Source: Macrophomina tecta
Lineage: Eukaryota > Ascomycota > Dothideomycetes > Botryosphaeriales > Botryosphaeriaceae
Reading direction: 5' to 3'
DNA length: 64,000 nt
Assembly (NCBI GenBank): GCA_024180945.1
Contig: JAKSGN010000005.1
Coordinates: 3,038,001 to 3,102,000, forward strand
In this document: positions 32,092 through 43,659 of the stretch, in pieces
How positions within the stretch are numbered: position 1 is the first letter of the stretch
Layout: each line of letters opens with the position of its first letter
Translations under genes and position numbers: made by a program
Notes under the pieces: model-generated
Seen by the model: the letters and a program-made list of their open reading frames with translations, nothing else
The model's database searches: none
What the model was told of the DNA's origin: nothing

Positions 32092-34760
32092 TTAGATCAT
32101 CTTCGCGATCTCCACCCTCTTGACCGGCACCGGTCTCCCAATTCCGACACCTACGCCCCTAAACACCTCCTCACCATCCCTTGGTGGCGGGCTGTCCGGC
32201 TCCTCGAGAGGCGTCTGGTACTCCTCAGCGCCAAACTTGGGCTCATCGTGCATGACCTCATCCTCGTCATCAGGCGAATACCCGAATTCGTACACGCTGC
32301 TGCTGCGGTTCTCGGCCGCGACGTTATTGACGGGCCCACCGCGCAAGAGGCTCTGGCGCTGGGAACCAGGAATGCTGTTGCTACCGCGACCGGTGTTGTT
32401 GGTATCGGAGCGGGCGGAAGAGGAGTGGCGCTTGCTGGCGCGGCCGCTGTCAGGGATGAGGTCGAGCTCGTCCGACTCGAGGCTGAAGTGGCTCTTGCGC
32501 TGTTTGTGGGCCTCTTCTTGGTAGTTCAGTTGCGATATGCGCGGGTGGACAGCGGCCGTGAGCTGCTCGGTTGAGGAAGCGCAGGTGCCGAGGAGGATGC
32601 TGACGTCGGGAGAGGGTGTCGGGTATGCATTCTGAGTGCCCGGGTACGTTACGTAGTTATACATGTTGGACGTGATGTGCGTCTTCTCTGGAGAAGAGAA
32701 GGCGTTGTTGTAATGCTTTTGTTGCACACTGTTGGAGGAGCCATTGCTGTTACGGTAGCCGTCAGGATGACTGCGTGGGAATTGCCGCTCAACTCTTAGT
32801 CGGAGATCGCCCATTTCGCGGCGTAGCTTATCAACTTGCGCTTCGAGATCCTTGCGGGCGGCACGCTCATGATAGAGAAGAGAGTACAGGGCGGACATTT
32901 GATCCGGAGAGTAAGAATGCTGCTCGGTATAGGAGTGTGACGACGGCGGAGGAGCGCCAGCGGTGGCTACCATTGTTGGCGCGCTGCTCATGGTCGTCAT
33001 GCTGGGAGAGCTCATGAGGTTGGGAAGAGAAGCCTTGGGGGAGGGGTAGCGCTGATTAGGAAATTGTGAAGGCGAAGAATAGGGGTGATTGGACTGCGGG
33101 GATGCGCTACTTCCATGCGCATGGCTGAAATGTGCATCACGGGGGGACGATGTCAGTGAGACTGGAGAAGGGACCTGCTGCTGGCATTCAGCGAAGGGAA
33201 TGGATGGGCGTTTCGGGTAATTTGGAGAGTCATCCGAGGATGTACTCAAGTTTCGCGAGTGGCCTCGTCCTGGTGGCGCGTTCTCAAGAATGATAGTCTG
33301 CCGATTCTGACGTCCGTGAAGGCGGCGGATGGACTCATCAAAATATCTCATGTTGCTCTCGAGCCGATCCATACGCTCATCGAGGGAGATGAAAGGCGGC
33401 TCAGCCGAAGTATCAAACTCTTGCTTGAGGCCTGGAGAATCCTTGAGGGCAGGAGAGTCAGGATCAGTGCGCAATGGCCCGAAATCAAAGGCTTTGATCT
33501 CTTCCTCATCCAATGAACCTTTCGCAGGCGGGCTGTTACGCATAACAGTGTCGTGACTGCTGGCACGGGAAGCGCCTTCGCCAGGAGTCTCAAACACATC
33601 GTCTTGCATGATGACATCCTCCTCTTCCTCGGTAGTGGGCACGTGGGAGGTCTGCGGTCGACTACCGGGAGTCCGACCCTGCCACAAGCTGCTGGCCATG
33701 CTGTCGCGAATGGATGGATTTTGTTCATGCAACCTCCTCAAATCTTCCAAGGCGCCAGCACTGCGTGACCGGCGATTTGACCTCCTGCGGGGTCCTTGGG
33801 AGCTAAAGCTTTGGCGATGTTGTGGGCCAGAAACGGCGATTCCGATGTCGTCTTGCACGCTCTGCTGGTCGTCATGTTTGCTCGCATTTTCGCTCCAAAT
33901 GGCGGAGAGGGTGGATGCCTCGACGGAATTGAAGACGACGCTTGGCAGGGTGGCTCGTCGTCGGTGTACCGGAGGCGTCGTGTTGAATGCAACGTAGCCG
34001 TGCTCGGTCAGTTCTTCTTGAGGGGCATTGACGTTCATGGGAAAGGGAAGTTGAATCGGCGTCCCGCGGCCGAGGTTTTCGGTGAATGAAGGTAAAGTTT
34101 CAGACTCCGAGGTTCCAGCTCGAGTCGGCTCCGTAGTGAAAGTCCTGGGAGGCGAAGCTCGCCTGACAAGCGGTTCCTGATGACGGTCAGCACGACTATG
34201 GCGGTCAATTGCACTCAATCTGTATTTACGCTGTTGTGATAGGCATGCCTCGGCGGCGAAGCGGTGCGGCTCCTCTCCCGGTCATGGCGGCGCCTGCTGC
34301 CAAATATCTTCTTGAAGGCAGCGCTCAGCGAGCCCCGCTTCTGGCGCTTGCTGGGGCGGCCGACGGTGGTAGGAGTGGCGGCAGTAGAAGACGAGCCATA
34401 GGTGGCCGGCTCGGCAGAGACGTTGGACTGCATGATGGTCTCTTGGATCTCGGTCGAGGTGCGCTTGTGGCCGGGCAGCACGCTGGCGACGCCCATCCTG
34501 TGGCCAATGTCCAAGCTGGCCTTGTGCAGCAAACGACGGCGGCTGGCCGAGGAGGAGGCGTCGTGCAGGTCCAGCGTGTGCGAATCGGTGAAGCGCTTGG
34601 GCGACAGGGGCTTTTCTTCGTCGATGGGATCCACTGGCGGCAGGTCGGAGGGCGGAGGACCGGTGATTCTCAGGTTCCCGCGGCGGATGGCTTCAGACTT
34701 CCAGCTGGGACGATCGGCGGAGGGAGAGGTCGGGGCGGTGGGAGGCGCAGGTTGAGCCAT
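32092..34760 (-). CDS. Large disordered protein with coiled coil, function unknown
   Basis: Exons 34760-34230 and 34176-32092. The intron (34177-34229, 53 bp) has GTAAAT, branch CTGAC and CAG, and joins in phase 0 as HNS-EPLVRRASPP. Total 871 aa. Mostly Ser/Pro/Arg-rich low complexity. A basic, NLS-like patch lies near residues 145-170 (RPSKRQKRGSLSAAFKKIFG, RRRHDRERSR). A short amphipathic coiled coil follows later (LYSLLYHERAARKDLEAQVD and following). I recognise no catalytic domain. The many Ser-Pro and Arg-x-x-Ser sites suggest a phosphorylated scaffold or regulator, which is inference only. Confidence 0.8.
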
Positions 34761-35584
34761 AGCGGCGGGAGCGGGTCGCAGAAGGGCGCAATCTCGTCAT
34801 GCAGTTACTGCGCGCAACGCGAGATGCATCGCATGGTGGAGATGAAGGGACACTGGAAACGGCAATTGACAGAGCAGCTGTCGGGCGGAGAAGGCAAAAC
34901 GGGCAAACGAGCGACTGGCCAGCACGGCGGCGAGGGAACGAGGCGGGTGCTGAGGGCGCGGGACAGGATGGCGCAAGAGTCTTATGTATCGGACGTGGAT
35001 GTCGGCAGCAGCAGGGGCACGAGACTATGCCGGGCCGCTCCACGCGTGGAGAGGGCGGTAGGGGGCCGTGATATGGCGGCTTGGCCCGCGGGCGTCGATT
35101 CAGGCAGGAGGGGCACTGCCGTTTCAGGGCGGCAGAGAGGCCGTATTGTGCATAGCAATATGCAGAACATCCAGGCCGCCGGGACGCGCGCGCGGACATG
35201 GGCGGCGGCCGCGGTGGTTGCAGTCGGCGGCGCAGGAGCCAGTGCTGGCCCGGGAGCCCCTGCCGCGCCGCCGCCCTGCCAGCTGCCAGCGGCCAGCGGC
35301 CAGCGGCCAGCGGCCAGGCACCCCGAGCTGCTCTCCGTGGCTGCTGCGGCCAGCATGCCTGGGCTCTGCTGGCTGCCGCGCTGCCACGTCAAAATGCGCG
35401 CCTCTGCCTCGCGCCGCCCTGCCGTTCCAGAACCGCGCTGCTCTAATCAGTGCGCCTGCGCAAGCACCAATCCCATCCCACGGCCCTGAAATTAGCAGCG
35501 GGGGACGCTGCAGCCATCGCACGCTTCCAGCCCGGGCGCCGCCCACCACGACACGCCCACGTCCTTCCCCGCCCAGCGCTGCGT
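34761..35584. other. GC-rich intergenic with a 7-bp tandem repeat
   Basis: Promoter side of the disordered-protein gene (-) and 3' flank of the helicase gene (-). It contains four perfect copies of CCAGCGG plus a partial one at 35286-35317. Long open frames on both strands cross this region but are explained by GC content. Confidence 0.55.
35286..35317 (+). repeat. (CCAGCGG)4 tandem repeat
   Basis: Perfect heptamer copies at 35286-35292, 35293-35299, 35300-35306 and 35307-35313, then CCAG. Noncoding minisatellite-like array, likely length-polymorphic. Confidence 0.9.
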
Positions 35585-37914
35585 TCATCCGTACAGCTCC
35601 GCGCCATCCGGGTATCGTAGGTCCGCCTGCTCCTGCAGGAAGTCCATCCACCGCTTGAGGAACCTGCTGCCCCTGCGTCCGCTGTCAGCCTCGCCTCTGC
35701 AAGGAGTCTCGCCCGCCCTCCCGCTTGCTTACCGACCGACCGTCTCCGAGTCTCCGATCACGCAGAGGTGCCGCTTCGGGCGAGTCATGGCCACTGCATA
35801 TTTCGCGTCAGCACATGTCCAGCGCTCGGCACCGTGCAACTGTTTCAGCTTGCCACGATCGTCATCTTCTGGAACGCGACGCGAGCTTACCATTGAGCCG
35901 CCTCTTCTCGCCCAGGAACCCGACCTCGTGCTCCGCGTTGCTGCGCACCAGGCTGACTACCACCGCCTCCTTCTCGCGGCCCTGGAACCCGTCCACGCTG
36001 CCCAGCTCGATGCCCGCGAACTGCTCCTTGAGCAGTTGAGACAGCACCGCCAGCTGCGCGTTGTACGGCGTAACCACTGCAATGTCTTCCGCTCTCACCC
36101 CGGCTTCCACCAGCTTTCCGACGTGCAACCGGACGAGCGCCGCCTCCATCTCGTTGCTCTTGCTGTCGCCCAGCAGTGACGACTTCTTGCCCGTGTCCTC
36201 GTCTTCGCTCTTCTCGGGAAAGTCGCCGCCCTGGGTGTCCCAGAACACCACGGGCTCCCGGGTGTCCTCTGTCTCCTGCACCTCATAGGGCAGATCTGCC
36301 AGGAGACGCGCTTTGACCGGCTCCGCTGCGACAAGCTTGGACTCGTACAGCTCTTGTGACGGAAAAGCCATGATCTTCTCGTGCATCCGGTATTGTGTCG
36401 TTAGCATCCTCTTTATCGACGGCCCATGCAGCGCCAGCAGCCGGTCAAAGAGCGTCTGTTCCAGCGTGACGCTCTTGCCCCTCTCCTTTTGCGCCGCCTT
36501 GTCGCTTGTCTCGCTCTCCTTTTGCGTTTTGCTATTCAACGACTTGATCGTCGGTGGTAACTGCAAGTGATCGCCGGCCAGCACTACCTTCTTTGCGGAC
36601 AATAGTGGCACCCAGCACTGTGCTTCCAGCGCTTGGCTAGCTTCGTCAATGATCACCACGTCGAACTGCTGGTCCTTGAGGTGGTAGCCTCCGGCCCCGT
36701 GCAACGTTGCGAGGACCACTTTGCTGCCCTTTACCAGCTGGTCCACGCACCTACGTTCGCGTTCGCGGTAGTCTTTCCGTAATTCTCTCATCTCGCTGTA
36801 GATTGCTTTGCGCTCCCGACCGTTCCGCGTCTTCTTTATACTCGCTTGCTTCGCATCCATCTCCTTTCTGATGTCCTGCACAATAGCCGCCGCATCCGAG
36901 GTTCGTGTGAGGACATCTAGGGAGTGATTGATCACAGACGGCAGCAGTCGAGCGGGATGTCCCAGGCGAATGATCGGTACTTTGTGAGGAGCCAGTCTCT
37001 CCACTATGTTGTCAACGGAAATATTAGACGGGCCACACACTAGCAGGCGTAGGTCTTGCTTGAGAAGCTGGAGTATTAGCTCTATCAGGGTGTGGGTTTT
37101 GCCGGTGCCTGGCGGGCCATGGATCAGTGCGACCTGCCTAGAAGCCATGGCAAACCGGATGGCGTCTTTCTGGGAGTCATTGAGGCTCGGGTCGATCCAT
37201 TGGAGCTTGTCGAGGCCTACTTCCGAGTAATTGCTCGGCAGAGGCGACAGCGACGACAAGCCGAAGAGCGCGCGGATGAAGGGAGTGTATTCCGACTCCG
37301 AGAAGTTCTGCAGCCGCGTCATGGTCTGTGTCATCCTTCCCCACCGTCAGAATACCAGCGGCTCCTATCACAGCCATACGGGACACACCTCTTGTACGTG
37401 ACATCATTTGCAAGTTTGACTCTATTGTACAATCAGCACAAAATCCTGGCCATAGCTCATGCATCGCGTGGGAGACGCACAGCCAGAGCTTCCCCTGCGG
37501 CACATCGACGTCCTCCTTATCCAGCGCGACTGACACGGCGGTCGCATTGACTTTGAGCACCACGCCGTCGACGCCATTCTTCTTCAGCTCGCTTTTTTCC
37601 TTCTTCCTAGCGCTCCCGGCGGGCTGCTCCTGCACGCCCACAATGTCTCCAGTACGTATGCCATGCTCCGGCAGCTCGGCGCCGGCACCCTTCACCGCAG
37701 GGTCCAGCTCGAGCTCGACCACTGTCTTGCCGCCCAGACCGGTGCGCTGGGAGGCGATTTGCAGGTTGAGAATCGCAAGGCCCGCACGCTGGAGGGTTTG
37801 GGGCGGGTGGGCGGACAGGAGCAGCGAGGTCTCGGCCAGTTCAGCCTGCAGCTCTGCGTCGAGCAAGGACAGCTGGGTGGCTGCGAAGGTGGGAATGTCG
37901 GTCTGGGGCGGCAT
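35585..37914 (-). CDS. DNA polymerase alpha-associated helicase A, Hcs1/IGHMBP2-like
   Basis: Superfamily 1B (Upf1-like) ATP-dependent 5'-3' helicase, the Hcs1/SMUBP2 group. Exons 37914-37481, 37421-37389, 37335-35891, 35793-35733 and 35672-35585; introns 59, 53, 97 and 60 bp; 686 aa. Visible: Q-motif LNDSQKDAIRFA, Walker A GPPGTGKT (about residues 229-236), Ia GPSNISVDNI, DEAD-type box VIIDEASQALE, motif III LAGDHLQLPPT, motif IV TTQYRMHEKI, motif V DGFQGREKEAVVVS and motif VI NVAMTRPKRHLCVIGD, completed only by splicing. Exon 2 is 33 bp. The start at 37914 is directly preceded by 13 A residues on the coding strand. It shares a 345-bp divergent promoter with the NTG1-type glycosylase. Confidence 0.93.
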
Positions 37915-38259
37915 TTTTTTTTTTTTTGGCAGCTATGGGGCGTGTGCGTTACGGTGCTGACTCCGCGCGAGCTTCTCGAAGGACGGGACGTGTGCCGGTG
38001 ATGGTGAGGACGCGGGGTTGGTGGGATGAATTGCTCGCAGCAGCCACGCTAGCAGCTGACCCGGCACTGTCGCGGGCGCGCCCATTGCGTGTGCCAAGCA
38101 GGGAAAAGGGCGCCAGAGCTCCCACGCCCCTGTCGCTCACTGCACGGAGACCCTGCCGTCTGGCCTGTCACCGGCGAGCAATTGTCACAAACCAACGCGA
38201 CCGACACCGCGAACTTCGCCACCCACCCATCTGTCTGCCCATTGACGCGGCTAGACAAC
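37915..38259. promoter_or_regulatory. Bidirectional promoter of helicase and endonuclease III genes
   Basis: Only 345 bp separate the two divergent ATGs. An A/T homopolymer (14 T on the + strand, 37914-37927) abuts the helicase start. Three ACGCG cores (38010-38014, 38195-38199, 38245-38249) match the centre of MCB-type cell-cycle elements, though GC-rich DNA produces these by chance. Confidence 0.55.
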
Positions 38260-39705
38260 ATGCGCACCTCCCGCATTGCCCGCGAGACCAACGCCGCCCT
38301 GCGCGCATTAACACCGACCTCATCCTCGCGGAAACTCCCATCTCGTCACGATGTTGCTCAAACGCGGACGGTTTCAGCCGCCGCTCTGGCCGCGCCCGAG
38401 CAACAGCAGGCCAGCCCGCCGATCAAACCAGCGCACCTTCGCGGCCGCGCCGACGACAATGACCGCGCCCACGGTCGCGGGTCTTCCCCATCAGACCTGT
38501 CCTCCGTGCCCTCGTCCGACGCCGAACCTACTCACCCTCCGCCCGTTCTGGCAACGGCGTCATCTTCATCGTCGGCGCCATCCGCATCGATACGCAAGCG
38601 CAAGCGGAGCGGCACAGCAGTAGCTTCTGAAACCGCCCTCACCGCTGCAACCTCCGAGACCACGCCTACCCGCCCATCATCTATATCACCGCCGCCGAGC
38701 AAAAACTCCGCGGCCGCCGACATTCATGCGCGCGATGGGTCCGTCAACACCACTACCGCCGCGAAAAAGGCGCGTCGCGCCCCGGCGAAGAAGAAGGTCT
38801 CCGAGGATGGGTCGATCAAAGTCGAACCGCCGCCCAATTGGGAAGAGATGTACAGCCTAACCGCCGACATGCGGTCGCGCGTTGTGGCCCCCGTGGATAC
38901 GATGGGGTGCGAGAGTCTGGCGGACCGGAAGGATTCGCCCGTCGATCAGCGCCTGCAGACCTTGGTTGCGCTGATGCTCTCGTCGCAGACTAAGGACACC
39001 GTCACCGCCGTCGCCATGAAGAACTTGCAGGACAATCTGCCGGGAGGGTTCAACTTGCAGGCGCTGATCCAGGTCGAGCCGGCGCGATTGAACTCGCTGA
39101 TAGAAAAGGTCGGCTTCCACAATAACAAGACGAAGTACATCAAGCAGACCGCCGAGCTTCTGCGCGATAGGTTCGACGGGGATATCCCAGATACCATTGA
39201 AGGCTTGGTGTCGCTGCCCGGCGTTGGCCCCAAAATGGCCTATCTGTGCATGAGCGCTGCCTGGGGTCGCGACGAGGGTATTGGAGTCGACGTTCACGTT
39301 CATCGGATCACGAACCTTTGGGGCTGGCATAAGACGCGTACGCCAGAAGAGACGCGGGCGGCGTTGGAGGCATGGCTGCCGAAGGATAAGTGGCATGCGA
39401 TCAATCACCTGCTAGTTGGCTTTGGCCAGACCATTTGTCTACCTGTGGGGAGGAAGTGCGGGGAATGCACGCTTGCCGAGAAGGGGTTGTGCCCCGGCGC
39501 AGTGGTTGCCAAGAAGCAAAAGACGGTCAAGAAGGATAAGACTGTTGTGAAGACTGAGATTGATGGTATGCCAGTTGAGAAAGACGTGAGGAGAGAGGTG
39601 AAGGTGGAACAGGACGTCAAGGCAGAAGACGTGCCTCAGACGAACGTCATGGACATTGAGGACATTGGGGTTTCGAGGACGAGAAGGTCGTCCAGAAGAC
39701 GCTGA
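38260..39705 (+). CDS. NTG1: Endonuclease III homologue, DNA glycosylase/AP lyase (NTG1)
   Basis: Base-excision repair enzyme removing oxidised pyrimidines and cutting AP sites; nuclear, possibly also mitochondrial. Single exon, 481 aa; the frame is open further upstream, but 38260 is the first in-frame ATG. A disordered basic N terminus of about 180 residues with an NLS-like [11 protein letters not shown] precedes the HhH-GPD domain. Helix-hairpin-helix LPGVGPKMA starts at about residue 319, with catalytic Lys about 325. The catalytic Asp is at about 344 (GVDVHVHRI). The 4Fe-4S ligands follow the pattern C-x6-C-x2-C-x7-C ([19 protein letters not shown]); the last spacing is two longer than the classical C-x5-C. 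A Lys-rich acidic tail ends [10 protein letters not shown]. Confidence 0.95.
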   Translation: MRTSRIARETNAALRALTPTSSSRKLPSRHDVAQTRTVSAAALAAPEQQQASPPIKPAHLRGRADDNDRAHGRGSSPSDLSSVPSSDAEPTHPPPVLATASSSSSAPSASIRKRKRSGTAVASETALTAATSETTPTRPSSISPPPSKNSAAADIHARDGSVNTTTAAKKARRAPAKKKVSEDGSIKVEPPPNWEEMYSLTADMRSRVVAPVDTMGCESLADRKDSPVDQRLQTLVALMLSSQTKDTVTAVAMKNLQDNLPGGFNLQALIQVEPARLNSLIEKVGFHNNKTKYIKQTAELLRDRFDGDIPDTIEGLVSLPGVGPKMAYLCMSAAWGRDEGIGVDVHVHRITNLWGWHKTRTPEETRAALEAWLPKDKWHAINHLLVGFGQTICLPVGRKCGECTLAEKGLCPGAVVAKKQKTVKKDKTVVKTEIDGMPVEKDVRREVKVEQDVKAEDVPQTNVMDIEDIGVSRTRRSSRRR

Positions 39706-41993
39706 AGCTAAGCAGTGGCCAGAAAACGCCGAGTTGTCGGTGGCTGAACACTCATCAGGCCAGCTTCGAGCACCGTGTACATGTCTGGATGGGTGCTCCC
39801 ACTCCCTAGTCCTGCATCTGACTATATTGATCACGACTAAAGAAAAACAAAAAAAAAAAGGAAAACTACCAATGCCGACGATCAGCTGCAAGGTCTTGAG
39901 ACGCAGACAAGGATGCTGAATAAGTTTGCACTTGTACTGCTGCAGGCCGCAAAGAGGGCCATTAGTAACCTTCGAGATCTGGGAGGGCGCCTAGCAAGGT
40001 AAGACCACTCAATGTGAGGAATTGAGCGATCGCCTGTCCAGGCTCGTCAAGGCAACAAAAATAGGTTGGACGCAGACAGAGATCTCCCCGCATGCATTGC
40101 AGTGACGAACATGTCACAGGTCAATGCCTCAGAGCAACGCCCCCGCGGTAAGTTTCACACGCAATGGATTGCCTCTGGAAAGGCCCGCGGCTGACCTCTT
40201 TACATGTCTGGATATCTGTTTCGCTCTCAACTTAGCTCGCTCGGCGCATAAAAACTCCAACGAGACGGGTTACTGCACGGAGACACGGCGGTGCCTGGCC
40301 ACGCCGCCCTTCCTCCTCGAGCCAACAGTGCAATGGCGAGCAGGATAGTCGACATCCGCATGAATTTCACCATGTAGCCCCGTTTCAACGGCGGCCATCA
40401 CATTCCCCTCGCGTCCATTGAAAGTTACGTCTTTTGGCGCGGCTAATGCACGCAACCCTGTCCCGCAACACACTCGCAATGGTTGTTTCAAGACTCGGTA
40501 TGCCCACCTAGATCCCGGCAGAATGGTTTTGCAGGGAAGGCCTAAATCCCGGTAACGGGGATGGGCAACTTGTCCCATGCTTACCTATAGGTGAACCGCG
40601 TTATACGCATAAGGCACCGAAGTAGAGACGGCCGGCTTTTTCTTGTCGAACGGCCTTTGTTCGTGCAGATGAATGTAACATGCGTGGGTTGTGGCGTCGG
40701 TGTTTCATGAGCTAACTTTGGCCAGCGACGAGGCGGCAGCAATTTGATATCTCAAGCGTCCCACTTTTTGTACCATTTCCTTGTGCTGTTCTCCCTTGCT
40801 GGAGACGAAGGCCAATGAGCGCTCGGCGATTGCGAGCGCCGAGCTTGCCGGTCTTGGGTTGGTCATCTTGGCTGCTTTTTTGTGTTTGCCGGCGGGCGGC
40901 GTGTGTGGCTATTGAGCTACGAAGGTTTCGCCCGAGTCCGACGGACAGGGGAGTTTGCCTTCGACAGGCGGGCCGGACAGAGTTGGGCTGCCCGATGTGC
41001 GGAGATAACATGGGGCCGCCGATCTCACTGGGACTGGCTGTCTTGTTTGCTCTCTCGTTCCTGAACCTTCTCGCTAGAGACAAGTCTTATTCCCGTTTAG
41101 ATTTACCTTCTTCGGGCTTTCGTCTCTTCATTAATGGGAAACAGCAAAACGAAAAGTCAAAATGCAAGAAGTAGGGAAAGGGAAAGGGAAAGGGGAGAGC
41201 CGAATACGCAGCAGAAGACGCGGTTACGTGCATGCTGCGTCAATGATCCAGGGTCTACCATGGCGCATGAGAGCGCAGTTATCAAGCTCCTCGATCAAGC
41301 TTGGCATTCGTACGTCCGACTGGAGTGACTTCGGAGGTTTACAGCTGGCTGGCAGCGTCATGGACAGGCCCATGTTGGCAGCGAAGGTCCTATGAGCCAA
41401 CCCGGCGCAGGAAATACGAGAGCGAGGCGGCTTCATGGATGAGGCCGATTGTTCACTCACTCAGTCTGGGTATTCTGCCATCATATCATCAGCTGTTCGC
41501 AGTAATTATGCCTCTGCTTGTGCTGTGGCGAGTCTCGTTGCGTCCTCACGAGGCATGAGTTTGTTGAGGTTATCCGCGCCCCCTCGGGTTAATTCAAAGT
41601 GTGTGCTCGCAGCTTGCAGCTCGCAGCCTCCACCACGCTTCCCCACACCCGTTCTCCGAACCGCAACATCGCCCGCCCGCCCCGTTCAAAAAAAACAAAC
41701 TCGCCGGCTGGAAATGGTAACGCCTAACATCATGGCTCCAGAATTGTTGTCTTGGCTTCATGTGTCTGTAATTTAGGGCGACGGGTTGCTCTGAGCTCCT
41801 CCGTCGATGGATGGGGGGCGCGGGAAGTACTTAAGCGTCGTTACATAGCACATTGCCGCTGTTTTCAAGAGTGCTCGACCCTGTGTGAGCCCTTTACCGG
41901 AATAACAAAATCCATTACGATTGAGCTGTTTACTCAATTCTGTACCACGTTCTGTTTCAAGTGTCTATTCGAACAAAAACTCCTCCAGCAACA
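39706..41993. other. Gene-poor interval, promoter side of the P450 gene
   Basis: 2.3 kb with no supportable gene. A (GAAAGG)-type purine repeat lies near 41172-41198. The last 150 bp before 41994 are A/T-rich with ACAACA-like context, typical of a leader. Frames such as 40815-41174 lack coding features. Confidence 0.5.
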
Positions 41994-43659
41994 ATGGTCC
42001 TAAGCCCCCTAGCCGCCATGGGCGCTGGTGTCGCCCTCACCATCACCGTCTGGCTCATCCAGGCAAGTCGGCCATCTACTCAAATCTCAAGTCCTCCCAG
42101 TCCCCATTCCTCTTCCTCCTGCTAACACAGGCGCCAAGTAGGCAACCTACCACGCTCTCACCTCCCCGCTCCGCGCCCTCCCCGGCCCCTTCCTCTCCCA
42201 CCTCACCAACCTGCCCCTCAAGCATGCCGTCATCTCGGGCCGCCGCATCTTCTACATTGACGCCTTGCACCGCGCCCACGGCCCCATCGTGCGCCTCTCG
42301 CCCACCGAGGTCGCCGTAGGCGCCGACATCGCCGCCTTCAAGTCCATCCACGGCGTCCAGTCCAAGTTCAAGAAGGATGTCTGGTACGAGAAGCTGACCA
42401 ATTTCCCGCGCCTGAGCGTCTTCACCATGCGCGACCAGCGCGAGCACGGCGCCCGGCGCCGGCTATTCGCGCGCGGCTTCTCCAAGAGCTATCTGCGCGA
42501 GACGTGGGAGCCGGCGGTGCGTGACAAGGTGGGCGTCGCAGTGGAGAAGATCAGGGGCGAGGTGGCGCGAGGGGGGAAGGCGGATTTGATGAAGTGGTGG
42601 ACGTTCATGGCGACAGATATCGTGGGCGTGCTGGGGTTTGGCGAGAGCTTCGGCTTGTTGGAGGCTGGCAGAAAAACCGAGTATATCCGCGTGCTCGAGG
42701 CCGCGTTGGTCGGGAATGGGGTCGGCGCGGAGTTGCCGTGGGTGAGGGCGATCGTGGCGCGGGTGCCGGTGAGAGCGTTGAGGGAGACGTTTAATAGTAG
42801 CGAGTATATTTTGGCATATGGGACCAAGGCTGTGGATAATGCGAGGAGGGGTGGGAGGGATGCGAATTTGATGGCGACGATTATGGCTGAGGCGGAGAAA
42901 GGAGGTGGCCGGGTGGATGATATGGTGATGACCTCCTTTCACTCCTGAGCTTGCGGGGTGAAGTGCTGACTGTGCGGTGCTTTAGGATGTTCGCACCGAG
43001 TCGACCAGCCTCATCTTCGCGGGCTCGGGTACCACGGCAAACACTCTGACGTTCCTCAGCTATGCTGTTATGTCTCGCCCGGCTTTACAGCAGGCTTTGG
43101 AGGAAGAGGTTGCACAACTTCCCGAAGGCTTCACTGACGCGGATCTGGAGCAGCTACCCTTGCTGAATGCAGTCATCAACGAGACGCTGCGTCTCTACTG
43201 CGCGGTTCCCGGCAGTCTGCCGCGAGTGGTACCACCCGGAGGTGCCACGCTTGGTGGCTATTTTATCCCACAGGGCACTACGGTCAGCACGCAAGCCTTC
43301 ACTCTACACCGAGATGAAACGCTATGGGAGAATGCCGAACAGTGGGTGTCGTCTTTGCCGCACAATGCAAGCCGTTCGCTAACAACAGGAACAGATTCGA
43401 TCCTTACCGCTGGCTCCCGGGAAGGGATATCTCACCCGGTGCCAAAGCAACCTTCTGCGCTTTCGGCGCTGGTGCTACCTCTTGCCTAGGCATCAATCTG
43501 GCCTGGATGGAGCTCCGCTATGGAACGGCTGCGCTGTTGAAGGAATGCAGAGGGTTGAAGTTGGCTGACAGCGTGACGCCAGAGAGCATGGAGTTGGAGA
43601 ACTACTTTGTGATCACGCCAAAGGGCAAGAGCTGTGAGGTAGTCCTCAAGGTCGAATGA
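41994..43659 (+). CDS. Cytochrome P450 monooxygenase
   Basis: Haem-thiolate monooxygenase, ER-anchored by an N-terminal hydrophobic helix (MGAGVALTITVWLIQ). Exons 41994-42062, 42142-42924, 42986-43341 and 43389-43659 (introns 79, 61, 47 bp), 492 aa. Intron 1 uses a GC donor (GCAAGT). Motifs: proline hinge LPGPF, the I-helix FAGSGTT (the usual acidic residue before Thr is Gly), ExxR in INETLRLY, the PERF-like FDPYRWLPG, and the haem loop FGAGATSCLG. The conserved Arg two residues before Cys is replaced by Thr, as in some fungal families. Substrate unknown; the neighbours are not a biosynthetic cluster, so a detoxification or orphan role is as likely as secondary metabolism. Confidence 0.92.
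42063..42141 (+). other. GC-AG intron in the P450 gene
   Basis: The donor reads CAG|GCAAGT instead of GT, with branch TGCTAAC near 42119 and acceptor AAGTAG. Without splicing, the frame stops 20 codons on. Splicing gives WLIQ-ATYHALTSPLRALPGP, the expected membrane anchor to proline hinge. Confidence 0.85.

Noticed and set aside
35286..35317. Tandem heptamer considered as a CRISPR-like or origin repeat
   Set aside because: Direct copies without spacers in a eukaryotic intergenic region; a simple minisatellite explains it.
34209..35658. 426-aa plus-strand ORF and overlapping minus ORFs
   Set aside because: Overlaps the spliced disordered-protein gene antisense and runs through the CCAGCGG repeat; Arg/Gly/Ala-rich shadow.
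38089..38259. GTG-initiated extension of the NTG1 frame
   Set aside because: No ATG before 38260, and this stretch is the bidirectional promoter.
42130..42141. Alternative acceptor CACAG in P450 intron 1
   Set aside because: It would shift the frame and lose the proline hinge; the TAG acceptor gives the family sequence.
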